From Dehalococcoidia bacterium (lineage in GTDB: Bacteria; Chloroflexota; Dehalococcoidia; UBA3495), in NCBI GenBank assembly GCA_002730485.1, contig PCAH01000123.1:1-44506 (forward strand): a stretch of DNA of 44,506 nt. Reading direction: 5' to 3'. Made by a program: the position numbers and the translations under genes. Position 1 is the stretch's first letter. Every line of letters starts with the position of its first letter. The notes beneath the pieces are model-generated. The model was not told where the DNA came from and did not search any database. It worked only from the letters and a program-made list of their open reading frames with translations. Positions 1 to 7,779 of the stretch are shown piece by piece.

Positions 1-2
1 CG

Positions 3-290
3 GAGGTCACCGACTACAAGGGGCGGCCTCTCGACTTCCTGCACCGGCGCGGAACCCTCATCGTCCGCCTGCGCAGCCCCGTCGCTCCGGGCCAAGCCGA
101 GATCCTCACGGTCAAGTACACCGGAAACGCGATGCCCCGGCTGACCGAGGACTCGTTCGGCTTGCTCGCCAACTACCCCTGGTGGCCGCAGCCCGGCTCG
201 CACGATCGGTTCACCTGGGGCGTTCAGATCTGCGTGCCGACCCTTCTTCGGGCCGCGGGCACCGGCACGACCCTCCGGAAGTGGACCGAC
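3..290 (+). CDS. M1-aminopeptidase-like fragment, open at the left edge, probably foreign
   Basis: The frame is open from the window edge; the ATG at 132 is internal rather than a true start. The residues read like part of the N-terminal beta domain of M1-family metallopeptidases: a strand with TLIVRLRSPVAPGQ, then YPWWPQPG and a TTLRKW stretch, which recall the family's 'WFPQP' and 'GKTVRRW' regions. There is no zinc-binding HExxH here, as expected for this part of the protein. Base composition is clearly GC-rich (41 of 60 in bases 1-60; 43 of 60 in 241-300) and falls to 30 of 60 in 301-360. The fragment runs in frame into an unrelated membrane protein at about 280-300. I read it as foreign sequence joined at a contig end. 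The family call rests on recognition by eye only. Confidence 0.5.
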
Positions 291-1424
291 GCTTATGCCG
301 CCATATTGATCTCGGTCACGCTGATCATGGTGGTATCCCTGATTTCCAGCATGATGGGGTCCCTGGCCCAGTCATTTGTCACCATCATGGCCTTTGCCGT
401 GTTCTTCATCACCAGCGTCGGCATCTTCATCATCTACCGGTCGGCGCCGGTGGAGCAGGTGACCTACGACCGTGAAGAATACAGTACATGGAATAGAAAA
501 CTAGCCCGTCGGCTGTTGATGATACCGGTCCCCATGGGATTGGTGGTGGCCATGCTGGCTGGGCCGAGATTCGGCCTGCTGGGCGACTCCTCGATCGCAT
601 TCCTGGCCATTGGAATCAGCTTGGCCCCGGCCGGTTTCCTTGCCTGGCGAGACAGCGCCAGGGTCACGAAACTAGACTCGGAACTTCCAACCTTTCTAAG
701 AACACTGGGCAATGTTGCCGGGTCGACCGGGTTTACCATCACCCAAGCCCTCGGCAAGATCGACACAGAGTCTATGGGCTCGCTTAAGAAATACATAAAT
801 CCACTGAAATCACGGCTGGCAGCCCGGTTGCCGGTGGATTCCTGTTGGGATCGATTCAGAGACGAAACAGGCAGTGAACTGGCGAACCGCACCACCAATA
901 TGCTGGTGGAGGGAACTGAGCTTGGTGGTGAGCCTGATCAGGTGGGTCAGATCTGTTCCGATTATGCCCAGACAGTGACCCAACTACGCTCCCGTCTCTA
1001 CCTGGCATCCAACACGTTTTCATATTTGACTATTCCCATGCACGCAACCACCGTGTTCATATTGGTGTTCGTGCTCAACATCGTCACTGGCTTCAACCAA
1101 AGATTGAGTTCAGTGGATCTGGGTAACGCTTCCGCGTCTAGCCAGGATATCGTTGCCAATGCTGGCGTCGCGTCCCAAACTGCCGCAGAGGCCAGCACCA
1201 TTACCGGAGGCATAAGCATCTTTGAAAACCAAGACATGAGCGGGGTTACCGCGATCATCATTATCGTAGTGGTCATACTTACGATCGCAAACGCGCTGGC
1301 GCCCAAATTCGCCAGCGGTGGGAGCAACCTCAGGATCGCCTGGTATCTGAGCATCATGTGTCTGATCTCAGGCGGCGTCTTGGGAGTGGTTCCATCACTC
1401 ACAGCCAAGATATTTTCAGCGTAA
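291..1424 (+). CDS. Type II secretion F / FlaJ(ArlJ)-TadC-like membrane platform protein, C-terminal part
   Basis: From about residue DAYAAILIS onward this is an integral membrane protein of the T2SF/GspF superfamily, closest in look to archaeal FlaJ/ArlJ. It has paired hydrophobic segments at the start (about 300-440), two more after RRLLMIPVPMG, and further helices near the C-terminus (SYLTIPMHATTVFIL, AIIIIVVVILTIANAL, IAWYLSIMCL). The middle is a soluble helical domain with ELPTFLRTLGN and a GSELANR...EGTELGG motif typical of these proteins. Such proteins form the inner-membrane platform on which a secretion ATPase assembles pilus or archaellum filaments. The N-terminal half is missing because the 5' end is replaced by unrelated sequence. 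The acidic gene at 1443 follows after 18 bases and is probably cotranscribed. Confidence 0.7.
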   Translation, partial: AYAAILISVTLIMVVSLISSMMGSLAQSFVTIMAFAVFFITSVGIFIIYRSAPVEQVTYDREEYSTWNRKLARRLLMIPVPMGLVVAMLAGPRFGLLGDSSIAFLAIGISLAPAGFLAWRDSARVTKLDSELPTFLRTLGNVAGSTGFTITQALGKIDTESMGSLKKYINPLKSRLAARLPVDSCWDRFRDETGSELANRTTNMLVEGTELGGEPDQVGQICSDYAQTVTQLRSRLYLASNTFSYLTIPMHATTVFILVFVLNIVTGFNQRLSSVDLGNASASSQDIVANAGVASQTAAEASTITGGISIFENQDMSGVTAIIIIVVVILTIANALAPKFASGGSNLRIAWYLSIMCLISGGVLGVVPSLTAKIFSA

Positions 1425-1442
1425 GGATAACCGGAGCTTCCC

Positions 1443-2216
1443 ATGCCATTTCCCGGACGACCATTTAGAACAATCATGTCTCGTGCCTTCCAAAGGTATC
1501 GCACGAACAGAGCGTCTAAGGGCTTAACCGAGGATCACCTGGATTCCCAAGCGACAGCCGAATGGCCCACCACCGAAGCTGAGCCTGTGGTTACTCCTAC
1601 CATCGACCCGATGATTGAATCCGTCTTTGAAAAGAAAGAGACGTCTACTGACTTGTCTCAGAAATATGAAGAAGCCTCAACCTCATCGCCTTTCAAGCAG
1701 ATAACAGCAGACCAGATTGAGTAAAAAGAAGACGAAGAGTCCGAACTTGTTATAGCCGAACCCGAACTAATCGCGACCACGGACGAATCAGCCGGTGAAT
1801 CAGAAGACGAGACGATAGCCGAACAGCCAGCAGAAGAGACCTCAGAACCTGTGGTTTCCGTGGCTGATGAACCCGTCTTGGAACAAGCCGTGGCTGAATC
1901 GTCCGAGCCTGAATCGATCATCGAACCTGCCGCAGTTAACCCGGCGGCAATCAGCCCAGAGGCAGCCGAACCGCAACAGCCTGCGCCTGAACCCGTAACT
2001 ACCGAGCCCGCAGCGCCAGCAGTTCCCGAACTTCCACCCATCAGCGTCGACAGCATGATCTCCAATTCCATGGGAAACATCTTTCAGAAGAAAGTGACCA
2101 AAGACCCGATTCTAAAATCACTGCTGGACCGTCATCCTGACGAGGATATGCAAGAACAGGCCAACGATCTGCGTGAGTTTGCCGAGGACATTGGCGCCAG
2201 CGACAAATCGGAGTAA
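1443..2216 (+). pseudogene. Acidic, proline/glutamate-rich protein interrupted by an in-frame TAA
   Basis: One continuous frame of 258 codons has a single TAA at 1722-1724. The first part encodes 93 residues ending ITADQIE. After the stop the same frame continues with KEDEESELVIAEPELIA and a long E/P/A-rich stretch, then an ordered-looking C-terminus (SVDSMISNSMGNIFQKKV through REFAEDIGA). A single G-to-T change (GAA to TAA) would explain it. A GGAG ribosome site lies 6 bases before the ATG. A GTG at 1851 could restart translation but has no evident ribosome site. The product is unrecognised: soluble, strongly acidic, with a low-complexity linker. Its position after the FlaJ-like gene suggests an accessory role in the same filament or secretion machine. 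It could be a real null allele, a strain variant or a sequencing error. Confidence 0.6.
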
Positions 2217-2234
2217 CCGGCTAAGGCCAGGTGC

Positions 2235-3248
2235 TTAACCCTTAAAAAGGTTGAGGGCGTTCTGCCTTGTGATCAGGTCCTGGCCTGACTGGGCCAGGCC
2301 GATGGTTCCCACCGCGTCCATCAAACCGCCGCTCATGGCCGCCCAAACCCAGTCCGTCCCCAAGAGCACGTGCTCCGGTCCAGCCAGATCCAACAGTAAC
2401 TTCAATGAACGTGGGTTAACGGTCACCGTGTCGTAGTAAAGCATGGGCATGTATTCCTCGGGCCCGCCCCGCTCCAGGTCAGCCACCTTCTCCATCCCCC
2501 GACGGTAGGCCACATCCACCCTCCCGATCAGGAACGGCAATGACCCGCCCCCGTGGCAGAGCAGCAACTTCAACTTGGGATGGCAGTCCATCAAACCGGA
2601 ATGGATCAGCTTGGCCGCCAGGATGGTGGTATCCAAAGTTCTACCCATGCTGAAGGCCAGAAAACTCGGCCCAACCTGAGGCCACTTACTGTGGGACGCT
2701 CCGTGGAGCATCACCGGCACATCTAGCGCTTCGGCCGCAGCCCAAAACGGCTCCAGAACCGGGTCAGCCACGTCCACATCGGCCGGGTCGCTGGGCAGCA
2801 TCACACCCAACATGCCCAGGGTCTTCACCGCATATTCCAGTTCTTTGGCGGCCCGTTCTCCGTCCCGCAGGGGCACCGCGGCGATAGAACGAAACGCATC
2901 GCCGCTATCCTTGGCTGTCTGCGCAATGTGTTCATTCAGCAAGCGCACCCAGTCGGCCTCCTTGTCCTGGGGCAATGTGTATCCCTGAATATCCAGCCAG
3001 GCGGCCATGTACTGGGAGCCGATACCCTGCTCTTGCATCCATTCAGACCGGGTCACAGTGTCGGACAAACTGCCGCCAGCCGCCCTGAGGGTGGGCAAAC
3101 TGGGGAACGTGAGGGCGTGACCGGCGTCGGTCTCTTCAACGTCGACACCAAAGGATTTACCAGATTTGTGGACCTCTTTCAAAAAGCTCGTAGGCGCGAT
3201 GTGAGCGTGAACATCGATGAATCCGGCGGGTGTGTTCTGAAGGGCCAT
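2235..3248 (-). CDS. ACMSD-like metal-dependent amidohydrolase/decarboxylase
   Basis: A 337-residue TIM-barrel amidohydrolase of the amidohydrolase 2 family, which includes aminocarboxymuconate-semialdehyde decarboxylase and gamma-resorcylate decarboxylase. Visible metal-site elements are FIDVHAHIAP near the N-terminus, VPVMLHGASH in the middle, LLLCHGGGSLPFLIGR, and the late aspartate in HVLLGTDWVWAA. Members decarboxylate or hydrolyse aromatic or semialdehyde carboxylates using Zn or Mn. I chose the ATG at 3248 because GGAGG sits 5 bases before it; an upstream in-frame ATG at 3329 lacks this. It diverges from the thiamine-diphosphate enzyme at 3420, so both may be controlled from the 170-base gap and act in one degradation route. 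The substrate cannot be told from sequence. Confidence 0.8.
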   Translation of the reverse strand: MALQNTPAGFIDVHAHIAPTSFLKEVHKSGKSFGVDVEETDAGHALTFPSLPTLRAAGGSLSDTVTRSEWMQEQGIGSQYMAAWLDIQGYTLPQDKEADWVRLLNEHIAQTAKDSGDAFRSIAAVPLRDGERAAKELEYAVKTLGMLGVMLPSDPADVDVADPVLEPFWAAAEALDVPVMLHGASHSKWPQVGPSFLAFSMGRTLDTTILAAKLIHSGLMDCHPKLKLLLCHGGGSLPFLIGRVDVAYRRGMEKVADLERGGPEEYMPMLYYDTVTVNPRSLKLLLDLAGPEHVLLGTDWVWAAMSGGLMDAVGTIGLAQSGQDLITRQNALNLFKG

Positions 3249-3419
3249 GGTTCCTCCAATTGGGACTAACTCCCTGGCTGGTTTGGTACAGGATTTGGAC
3301 AGGCCTTGCGCGGCTGAGGATATATTCACGCACCACCAGAGTCAAGGCGCGCCATTGTATGTATAATGAGCGGAATTTAATCAACAGCCTTGATACTACA
3401 TATTTGGGAGGACTCTCTG

Positions 3420-5093
3420 ATGCCCCAGCGAAAAGACGGCGGCGATGCCGTTCTAGAAGCCCTACGGAAGCTAGATGTGGACTACATCATCTCTTCGCCT
3501 GGCTCGGAGTGGCCCTCTGTGTGGGAAGCGTTGGCCCGGCAGGAAGTAAATGAACAACCTGGCCCTAAGTACATCAACACCTGGCACGAAACCTTGGCCG
3601 TGTCTATGGCCCAGGGTTACACGCGGATGACCGGTAGGATGCAGGCCGTTTTACTCCATGCCGGAGTCGGCGTGCTGCAGGGTTCCATGGGCATCCACGG
3701 AGCGTTCCAAGGCGAACTCCCCATGCTCATAGCATCAGGTGAGACTTCAACCTACGGCGAGCAGGACGATTTTGATCCAGGCCCCCAGTGGCTGCGCAAC
3801 CTGAGTATCGTCGGTGGGCCAAACCGTCTGGTTGACTCCATCACCAAATGGAGCAGCCGGGTGACCAGCGCTGAAGTGCTCTACGAGACGTTCAGCCGCG
3901 CCGGTGAGATGGCCCAACGAACCCCCAAGGGACCCACTTTCTTGAACGTTCCCATGGAGACCATGCTGGAAGAATGGACCCCACCAGCCAACTTCAGGAA
4001 CAAGCCGGTTGCGCCCAAGACACGACCCGAGTCAGCAGACATAGAGGCCATTGCCGACCTGGTGATCAAGGCTAACAGTCCGGTCATCCTCGCCGACTCA
4101 GCAGGAAAGTCCGCAGAGGGTTTCCAGGCCATGATCACCCTGGCCGAGAGCCTGAACATACCCGTATTCGAGTCCGAGGGGCCAGGATATTCCAACTTCC
4201 CCCACAACCACCCCTTGCACAACGGGTACGACCTGAAGCCGAGGTACTCTGAGTTTGACGTCTTCTTGGTGGTGGGCGCCAGGGCACCCTGGTATCCCGC
4301 CAGCAACAGTCCCGCCAACTCCACTGTGGTCGTGATCGACGAGAACCCTATCAAAGAGTTCATGGTCTACCAGGACCTGGGCGCAGACCACTACCTGGAG
4401 GGTGATCTGGCGGCCAGCCTGGAATTATTGGCTGAAGCGATCAAAGCCAAGGGAGGGCAGCCCAAGCCCATTTCCGGAAACGGCGGAGTCTGGGACAAAT
4501 ACCGGGCCATCAGCGACGAAGCAGCTAACGCCAGCCCCATCGACGTCTGCGCCCTCTGTAACGCTCTGAGTGAGAACATGCCCTCGGACGCGATCTACAT
4601 CGATGAGACCATTTTGCATCGTCCCCAAATTCTACGCCGCATCAATCGGGACAACCCCCAAAGCTACCTCCGGCCCATCGGCGGTCTGGGACAGGGGCTT
4701 GGCACCGCTCTGGGCGTGAAATTAGCCACACCGGAACGTCCAGTGGTGGCGCTGATGGGAGACGGCGCATTCCTCTACAACCCAATCACCCAGGCCTTTG
4801 GTGTTGCCAGAGAGAGCAACCTGCCCATCATGATCGTGGTGTTCAACAACACCAGCTACGCGGCCATGAAGCGGCTGCACCTGTCGTTCTATCCGGACGG
4901 AGACGCCGCCAAGACCGGCATCTTCCACGGTGTGGACATCCCCGGTCCGGACTACCAGGGACTGGCAGCGCCCTTCGGCGGACACGGTGAGCGGGTGGAA
5001 GACCCCAAACGCCTGGCCGGAGCCATCAAAGACGGCCTAGGCGCAGTTGCCGAAGGCCGAGTGGCCATCCTGGACGTGGCTTTGTCGGCGTAA
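3420..5093 (+). CDS. Thiamine-diphosphate-dependent enzyme, acetolactate synthase/benzoylformate decarboxylase-like
   Basis: 557 residues with the three-domain layout of the TPP-enzyme family. The N-terminal pyrimidine-binding domain carries the catalytic glutamate in INTWHETLAVSMAQGYTRMTG. A central domain (about 190-340) has the Rossmann-like segment SPVILADSAGKSAEGF. The C-terminal PP-binding domain contains the GDG...NN signature (MGDGAFLYNPITQ through FNNTSYAAM). The family includes acetolactate synthase, oxalyl-CoA decarboxylase and benzoylformate decarboxylase. No FAD or regulatory subunit is evident and the specificity is open. ATG 3420 is preferred over 3390 because GGGAGG lies 7 bases upstream. 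A TATAAT at 3362-3367 may be a -10 box, but no good -35 precedes it. The neighbours suggest 2-oxoacid or aromatic catabolism. Confidence 0.85.
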   Translation: MPQRKDGGDAVLEALRKLDVDYIISSPGSEWPSVWEALARQEVNEQPGPKYINTWHETLAVSMAQGYTRMTGRMQAVLLHAGVGVLQGSMGIHGAFQGELPMLIASGETSTYGEQDDFDPGPQWLRNLSIVGGPNRLVDSITKWSSRVTSAEVLYETFSRAGEMAQRTPKGPTFLNVPMETMLEEWTPPANFRNKPVAPKTRPESADIEAIADLVIKANSPVILADSAGKSAEGFQAMITLAESLNIPVFESEGPGYSNFPHNHPLHNGYDLKPRYSEFDVFLVVGARAPWYPASNSPANSTVVVIDENPIKEFMVYQDLGADHYLEGDLAASLELLAEAIKAKGGQPKPISGNGGVWDKYRAISDEAANASPIDVCALCNALSENMPSDAIYIDETILHRPQILRRINRDNPQSYLRPIGGLGQGLGTALGVKLATPERPVVALMGDGAFLYNPITQAFGVARESNLPIMIVVFNNTSYAAMKRLHLSFYPDGDAAKTGIFHGVDIPGPDYQGLAAPFGGHGERVEDPKRLAGAIKDGLGAVAEGRVAILDVALSA

Positions 5094-5153
5094 ATCCCAC
5101 AGACAGGATTTGTACGAACTGGCGGAGCGCTTTGGCTGCGTCTCCGCCACCAC

Positions 5154-5184
5154 CGCTCGTCCTGAGCCCGTTGAAGGATGCGCA
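5154..5184 (+). repeat. Core repeat A, copy 1
   Basis: Copy of the dispersed core reading CGCTCGTCCTGAGC then CCGTTGAAGGATGCGCA. It matches the copies at 27650 (opposite strand), 27857, 40803 and 40963 apart from a few substitutions and a one-base deletion. Confidence 0.8.
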
Positions 5185-5234
5185 AAGGTCAATCATCAAG
5201 TGGAGCCCACCTGGCCAGTAAACGTGGTTCGTCA

Positions 5235-5250
5235 TTCTTCCGCGGAAGAA
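5235..5250. repeat. Perfect 16-base palindrome
   Basis: TTCTTCCGCGGAAGAA equals its own reverse complement and follows GTCA, like the ends of the inverted-repeat elements elsewhere in the window. It may be a collapsed repeat end or a protein-binding site; nothing nearby decides which. Confidence 0.5.
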
Positions 5251-5431
5251 CACCATGAGCGAAGGGGTGATTGTTCTTGAGGGTGGGGTTCGGTTAATAT
5301 TAGGCAAGGCGGGTTATAAACTCGCACCTACGATCGTGCCCGATTCTGGTCCTGGTTCACCCCGTCTTTCCAGCGAAAGCTGGAGCCCAGAAAGCTCCTG
5401 GCCACCAATCTAAAAACGACCTGACGCAAGC

Positions 5432-5457
5432 AGGGGCGGGGTTTAAAACCCGCCCCT
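5432..5457. repeat. GC-rich inverted repeat between two genes
   Basis: AGGGGCGGG and CCCGCCCCT flank an A/T-rich centre. The flanks GACGCAAGC and GCTTGTC extend the pairing. It lies 38 bases beyond the 3' end of the PaiB-like gene, so it could help end transcription, although no T-run follows. It may equally be a dispersed repeat. Confidence 0.5.
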
Positions 5458-5495
5458 ACGCTTGTCTAAAGTCCATCTCCACCCATGCCAGATAC

Positions 5496-6116
5496 CTACC
5501 CCGCCATATCCTCTTCCATGAGCTTGGCCACCTGAAGGTCTCCGTCGTGTTCCGAGCTTCCCAGCTTGGCAACGACGCGCTCTCGACGGACATCTGACTG
5601 GTTCTGGCTCAGCTTCCATTTGCCTTGTAGGGACGTAATCTCAATCTGAAAGGCGACCACTCGCTTCATCATCTGTTCCGCGTATCCCGTGCTGAAATCC
5701 ATCTCCCACTGTGTAGGTTGGGATTCCTCATGCTGGGCCGTCAACCGCTCCACCATCTCCTGCATCACTGCCGGGTCCTCGGTCGCCCTGAATATCCCCG
5801 TGGCATGTACCGCAGTGTAGTTCCAGGTTGGCACCGCCTCATCTTCCTGGTACCAGGTCGGCGACACGTAGGTGTGGGGTCCGTGAAAGACCACCATGAC
5901 CTGCTGTCCGTCGGCGTAACGCCACTGACGGTTGGCCTTGGCCATGTGGCCTAGGATCAGCCCGTTATCCCCGCCAGTCTCGTCGATGATGAACGGCAGG
6001 TGGCTGGCCATGGGCTCTTCGCCAGTGTGGGAAAACAATATCCCAAAACTGTTGCTCTTCATGAAATCGAACAACTTTGGTTTGTCGGTAACTTCATAGT
6101 ACTTAGGCAGGTACAT
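5496..6116 (-). CDS. PaiB-family FMN-binding split-barrel protein
   Basis: 206 residues, the usual PaiB length (about 200). Recognisable features are the N-terminal MYLPKYYEV, the ASHLPFIID strand, LILGHMAKANRQWR, the VVFHGPHTYVSPTWY motif and the VPTWNYTAVHATG segment, all characteristic of this FMN-binding family. Bacillus PaiB was described as a negative regulator of sporulation and protease genes, but the fold is that of flavin reductases and oxidases, so the biochemical role here is unknown. The ATG at 6116 starts the conserved N-terminus directly. It is transcribed away from the EthD-like gene at 6280 and converges on the thiamine-diphosphate gene across the repeat-containing gap. Confidence 0.85.
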   Translation of the reverse strand: MYLPKYYEVTDKPKLFDFMKSNSFGILFSHTGEEPMASHLPFIIDETGGDNGLILGHMAKANRQWRYADGQQVMVVFHGPHTYVSPTWYQEDEAVPTWNYTAVHATGIFRATEDPAVMQEMVERLTAQHEESQPTQWEMDFSTGYAEQMMKRVVAFQIEITSLQGKWKLSQNQSDVRRERVVAKLGSSEHDGDLQVAKLMEEDMAG

Positions 6117-6279
6117 AAACGTTCTCCCTGGGGGTTAAAGACAAGTATTGAAGGGATTTTACTACCTATCCAACCATGCTCGCCTAACCCTGGCCAAGTT
6201 GCTCGTCAACCGCGCCTCTGTTAGGCTTCCCGAAGTTGGACAATAAGCTCGGCTTTAACGTTCTTGAGGAAATGAAACT

Positions 6280-6954
6280 ATGGTTAAAAAGAAAGGCTCT
6301 GCCCTATTGATGGTCTTCACCAATATCGACTCAGAGCACGATCTCGAATTCAACAAATGGTATGTGGAAGAGCACCTACCGGAACGCCTCAGCGCACCCG
6401 GGTTCCTGGATGCCGCCCTCTATCAGGCAACCAAGGGCAGCCCACGGTACCTCGCCGTATACGAGTTGGAATTTGTGGCCGCGATGCACACCCCGGAATA
6501 CCTGCACATGAGCGAGAACCCCACCGAGTGGACCCAACGCATCGGCCCGTCTGGAGTCGGACGCGGCGTGGTGCGTAATATCTGCGACCAGATATCCCCC
6601 AAAGAAAGCGACCCAGACTTCATGGGCCGGGGCATGGCTCCGGCGTTGCAGGTTGGCCGGATGATCGTCCCAGAAGAGATCGAAGAAAAGTACAACGACT
6701 ACTACGACAACCAGCGCACACCGCGCAACATGACCGTCCCCGGATGCCTGGCCGTGCGACGTTATCACGTGGTGGAAGGCATCCCCAAGTACACCACCGT
6801 TTACGAATTCGAGCACGAAAAAGTACCTGAATCCATGGCTTGGAACGCCGGTCGGGGCGAAGACAAGATGCACGATTACATCGGTGGCAGCTACGGTCAC
6901 GCAGCAGGCTCACCCGGGGTCTATCGCCGCATATCCCCCGCCCGCGCATTTTAA
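6280..6954 (+). CDS. EthD-like protein with two dimeric alpha/beta-barrel halves
   Basis: 224 residues made of two similar halves. The first runs from about residue 7 (LLMVFTNIDSEHDLEFNKWY, EEHLPERL, PGFLDAALYQ, YLAVYELE). The second starts near residue 125 (LQVGRMIVPEEIEEKYNDYY, PGCLAVRRYH, KYTTVYEFE). Each half fits the ferredoxin-like dimeric alpha/beta-barrel fold of EthD and related small mono-oxygenases or dehydratases, so one chain could form an intramolecular barrel. A GAGG site precedes the ATG. The lutA gene begins 60 bases downstream, so cotranscription with lutABC is possible. There are no cofactor motifs to define an activity. Confidence 0.7.
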   Translation: MVKKKGSALLMVFTNIDSEHDLEFNKWYVEEHLPERLSAPGFLDAALYQATKGSPRYLAVYELEFVAAMHTPEYLHMSENPTEWTQRIGPSGVGRGVVRNICDQISPKESDPDFMGRGMAPALQVGRMIVPEEIEEKYNDYYDNQRTPRNMTVPGCLAVRRYHVVEGIPKYTTVYEFEHEKVPESMAWNAGRGEDKMHDYIGGSYGHAAGSPGVYRRISPARAF

Positions 6955-7014
6955 GTTGCTAGCCGACAACGCCTCTGGTAGTCTTCCAAAAGCTGAACTA
7001 GGAGTGAGCTCCCC

Positions 7015-7767
7015 TTGAGCCAACAAGCCAAAATCACCGCCGATCTGTTCGTCACCTGCATCGTCGACCAGTTGTATCCCAACGTGGGCGTCAGCGTCGT
7101 TAAAGTGCTGCGGCGACTGGGGGTCACCGTCGGGTTCCCCAAGGACCAGACCTGCTGCGGCCAGCCGGTCTACAACACCGGATACAGCCAACAGGCCCGC
7201 GCCCTGGCGAAACGGGTCTTGGAGCAGTTTCGAGATAGCGAATACGTGGTTGTGCCGTCGGGCTCATGCGCCGCCACCATCCGCGTCTTCTATCAAGAGC
7301 TCTTCTCCGACGACCCTGAGTTATTAGCCCAGGCCAAAGCCCTTGGCGCCAAGACCTATGAGTTCTCAGAGTTTCTGGTTAACGTGCTCAAGGTGGAAAG
7401 CGCGGCCGACTGCGGAGCCAGCCACGAAGGAACCGCCGCCTACCATCCCAGTTGCCACCTACTGCGCGAGTTGGGCGTTCGGTTTGAACCTCAGAAGCTG
7501 CTTAATTCAGTCCCTGGACTGGTCCAGAAGGAACTGGAAGGGGCAGAGATATGCTGCGGCTTCGGGGGCACCTTCTCGGTGAAATTCCCCCATATCTCGG
7601 AGGGGATGGTGGCCGACAAGATCGCCAATGTCCAAGCCAGCGGCGCCGATACCCTGGTCTCTTGCGATATGAGTTGCCTGATGAACATCAGCGGGGCGTT
7701 GAACCGCCAGGAGTCGGGTATCAAAGTCCGGCATCTGGCCCAAATCCTGGACGCTGAATCTGATTAG
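7015..7767 (+). CDS. lutA: Lactate utilization protein A, cysteine-rich CCG-domain iron-sulfur protein
   Basis: 250 residues, close to other LutA proteins. It has two cysteine-rich (CCG) domains: CIVDQLYPNVGV...TCCGQPVYNTGY in the N-terminal half, and the HPSCHLLRELG...ICCGFGGTFSVK pair in the C-terminal half. In LutABC this subunit is thought to carry iron-sulfur chemistry and pass electrons from L-lactate oxidation to the respiratory chain. The start is a TTG at 7015 with GGAG 10 bases upstream. lutB follows after 12 bases. The three genes keep the canonical A-B-C order, which supports a real lactate-oxidation operon. The heterodisulfide-reductase HdrD-like subunit is a related alternative, but the gene order favours LutA. 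Confidence 0.9.
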   Translation: MSQQAKITADLFVTCIVDQLYPNVGVSVVKVLRRLGVTVGFPKDQTCCGQPVYNTGYSQQARALAKRVLEQFRDSEYVVVPSGSCAATIRVFYQELFSDDPELLAQAKALGAKTYEFSEFLVNVLKVESAADCGASHEGTAAYHPSCHLLRELGVRFEPQKLLNSVPGLVQKELEGAEICCGFGGTFSVKFPHISEGMVADKIANVQASGADTLVSCDMSCLMNISGALNRQESGIKVRHLAQILDAESD

Positions 7768-7779
7768 GAATTTGCCCCC

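Larger units (their letters stand above)
5094..5495. other. Intergenic region with dispersed repeats and palindromes, no gene
   Basis: 402 bases without a convincing gene. It contains a 31-base core repeat (5154-5184), a perfect 16-base palindrome (5235-5250), a divergent inverted-repeat half (5361-5390) and a long GC-rich hairpin (5432-5457). Short ORFs here coincide with the repeats and look spurious. Confidence 0.7.

Noticed and set aside
1658..2080. Serine/glycine-rich minus-strand ORF of 140 codons
   Set aside because: It is the complement of the E/P-rich linker of the acidic gene; composition is dictated by that strand.
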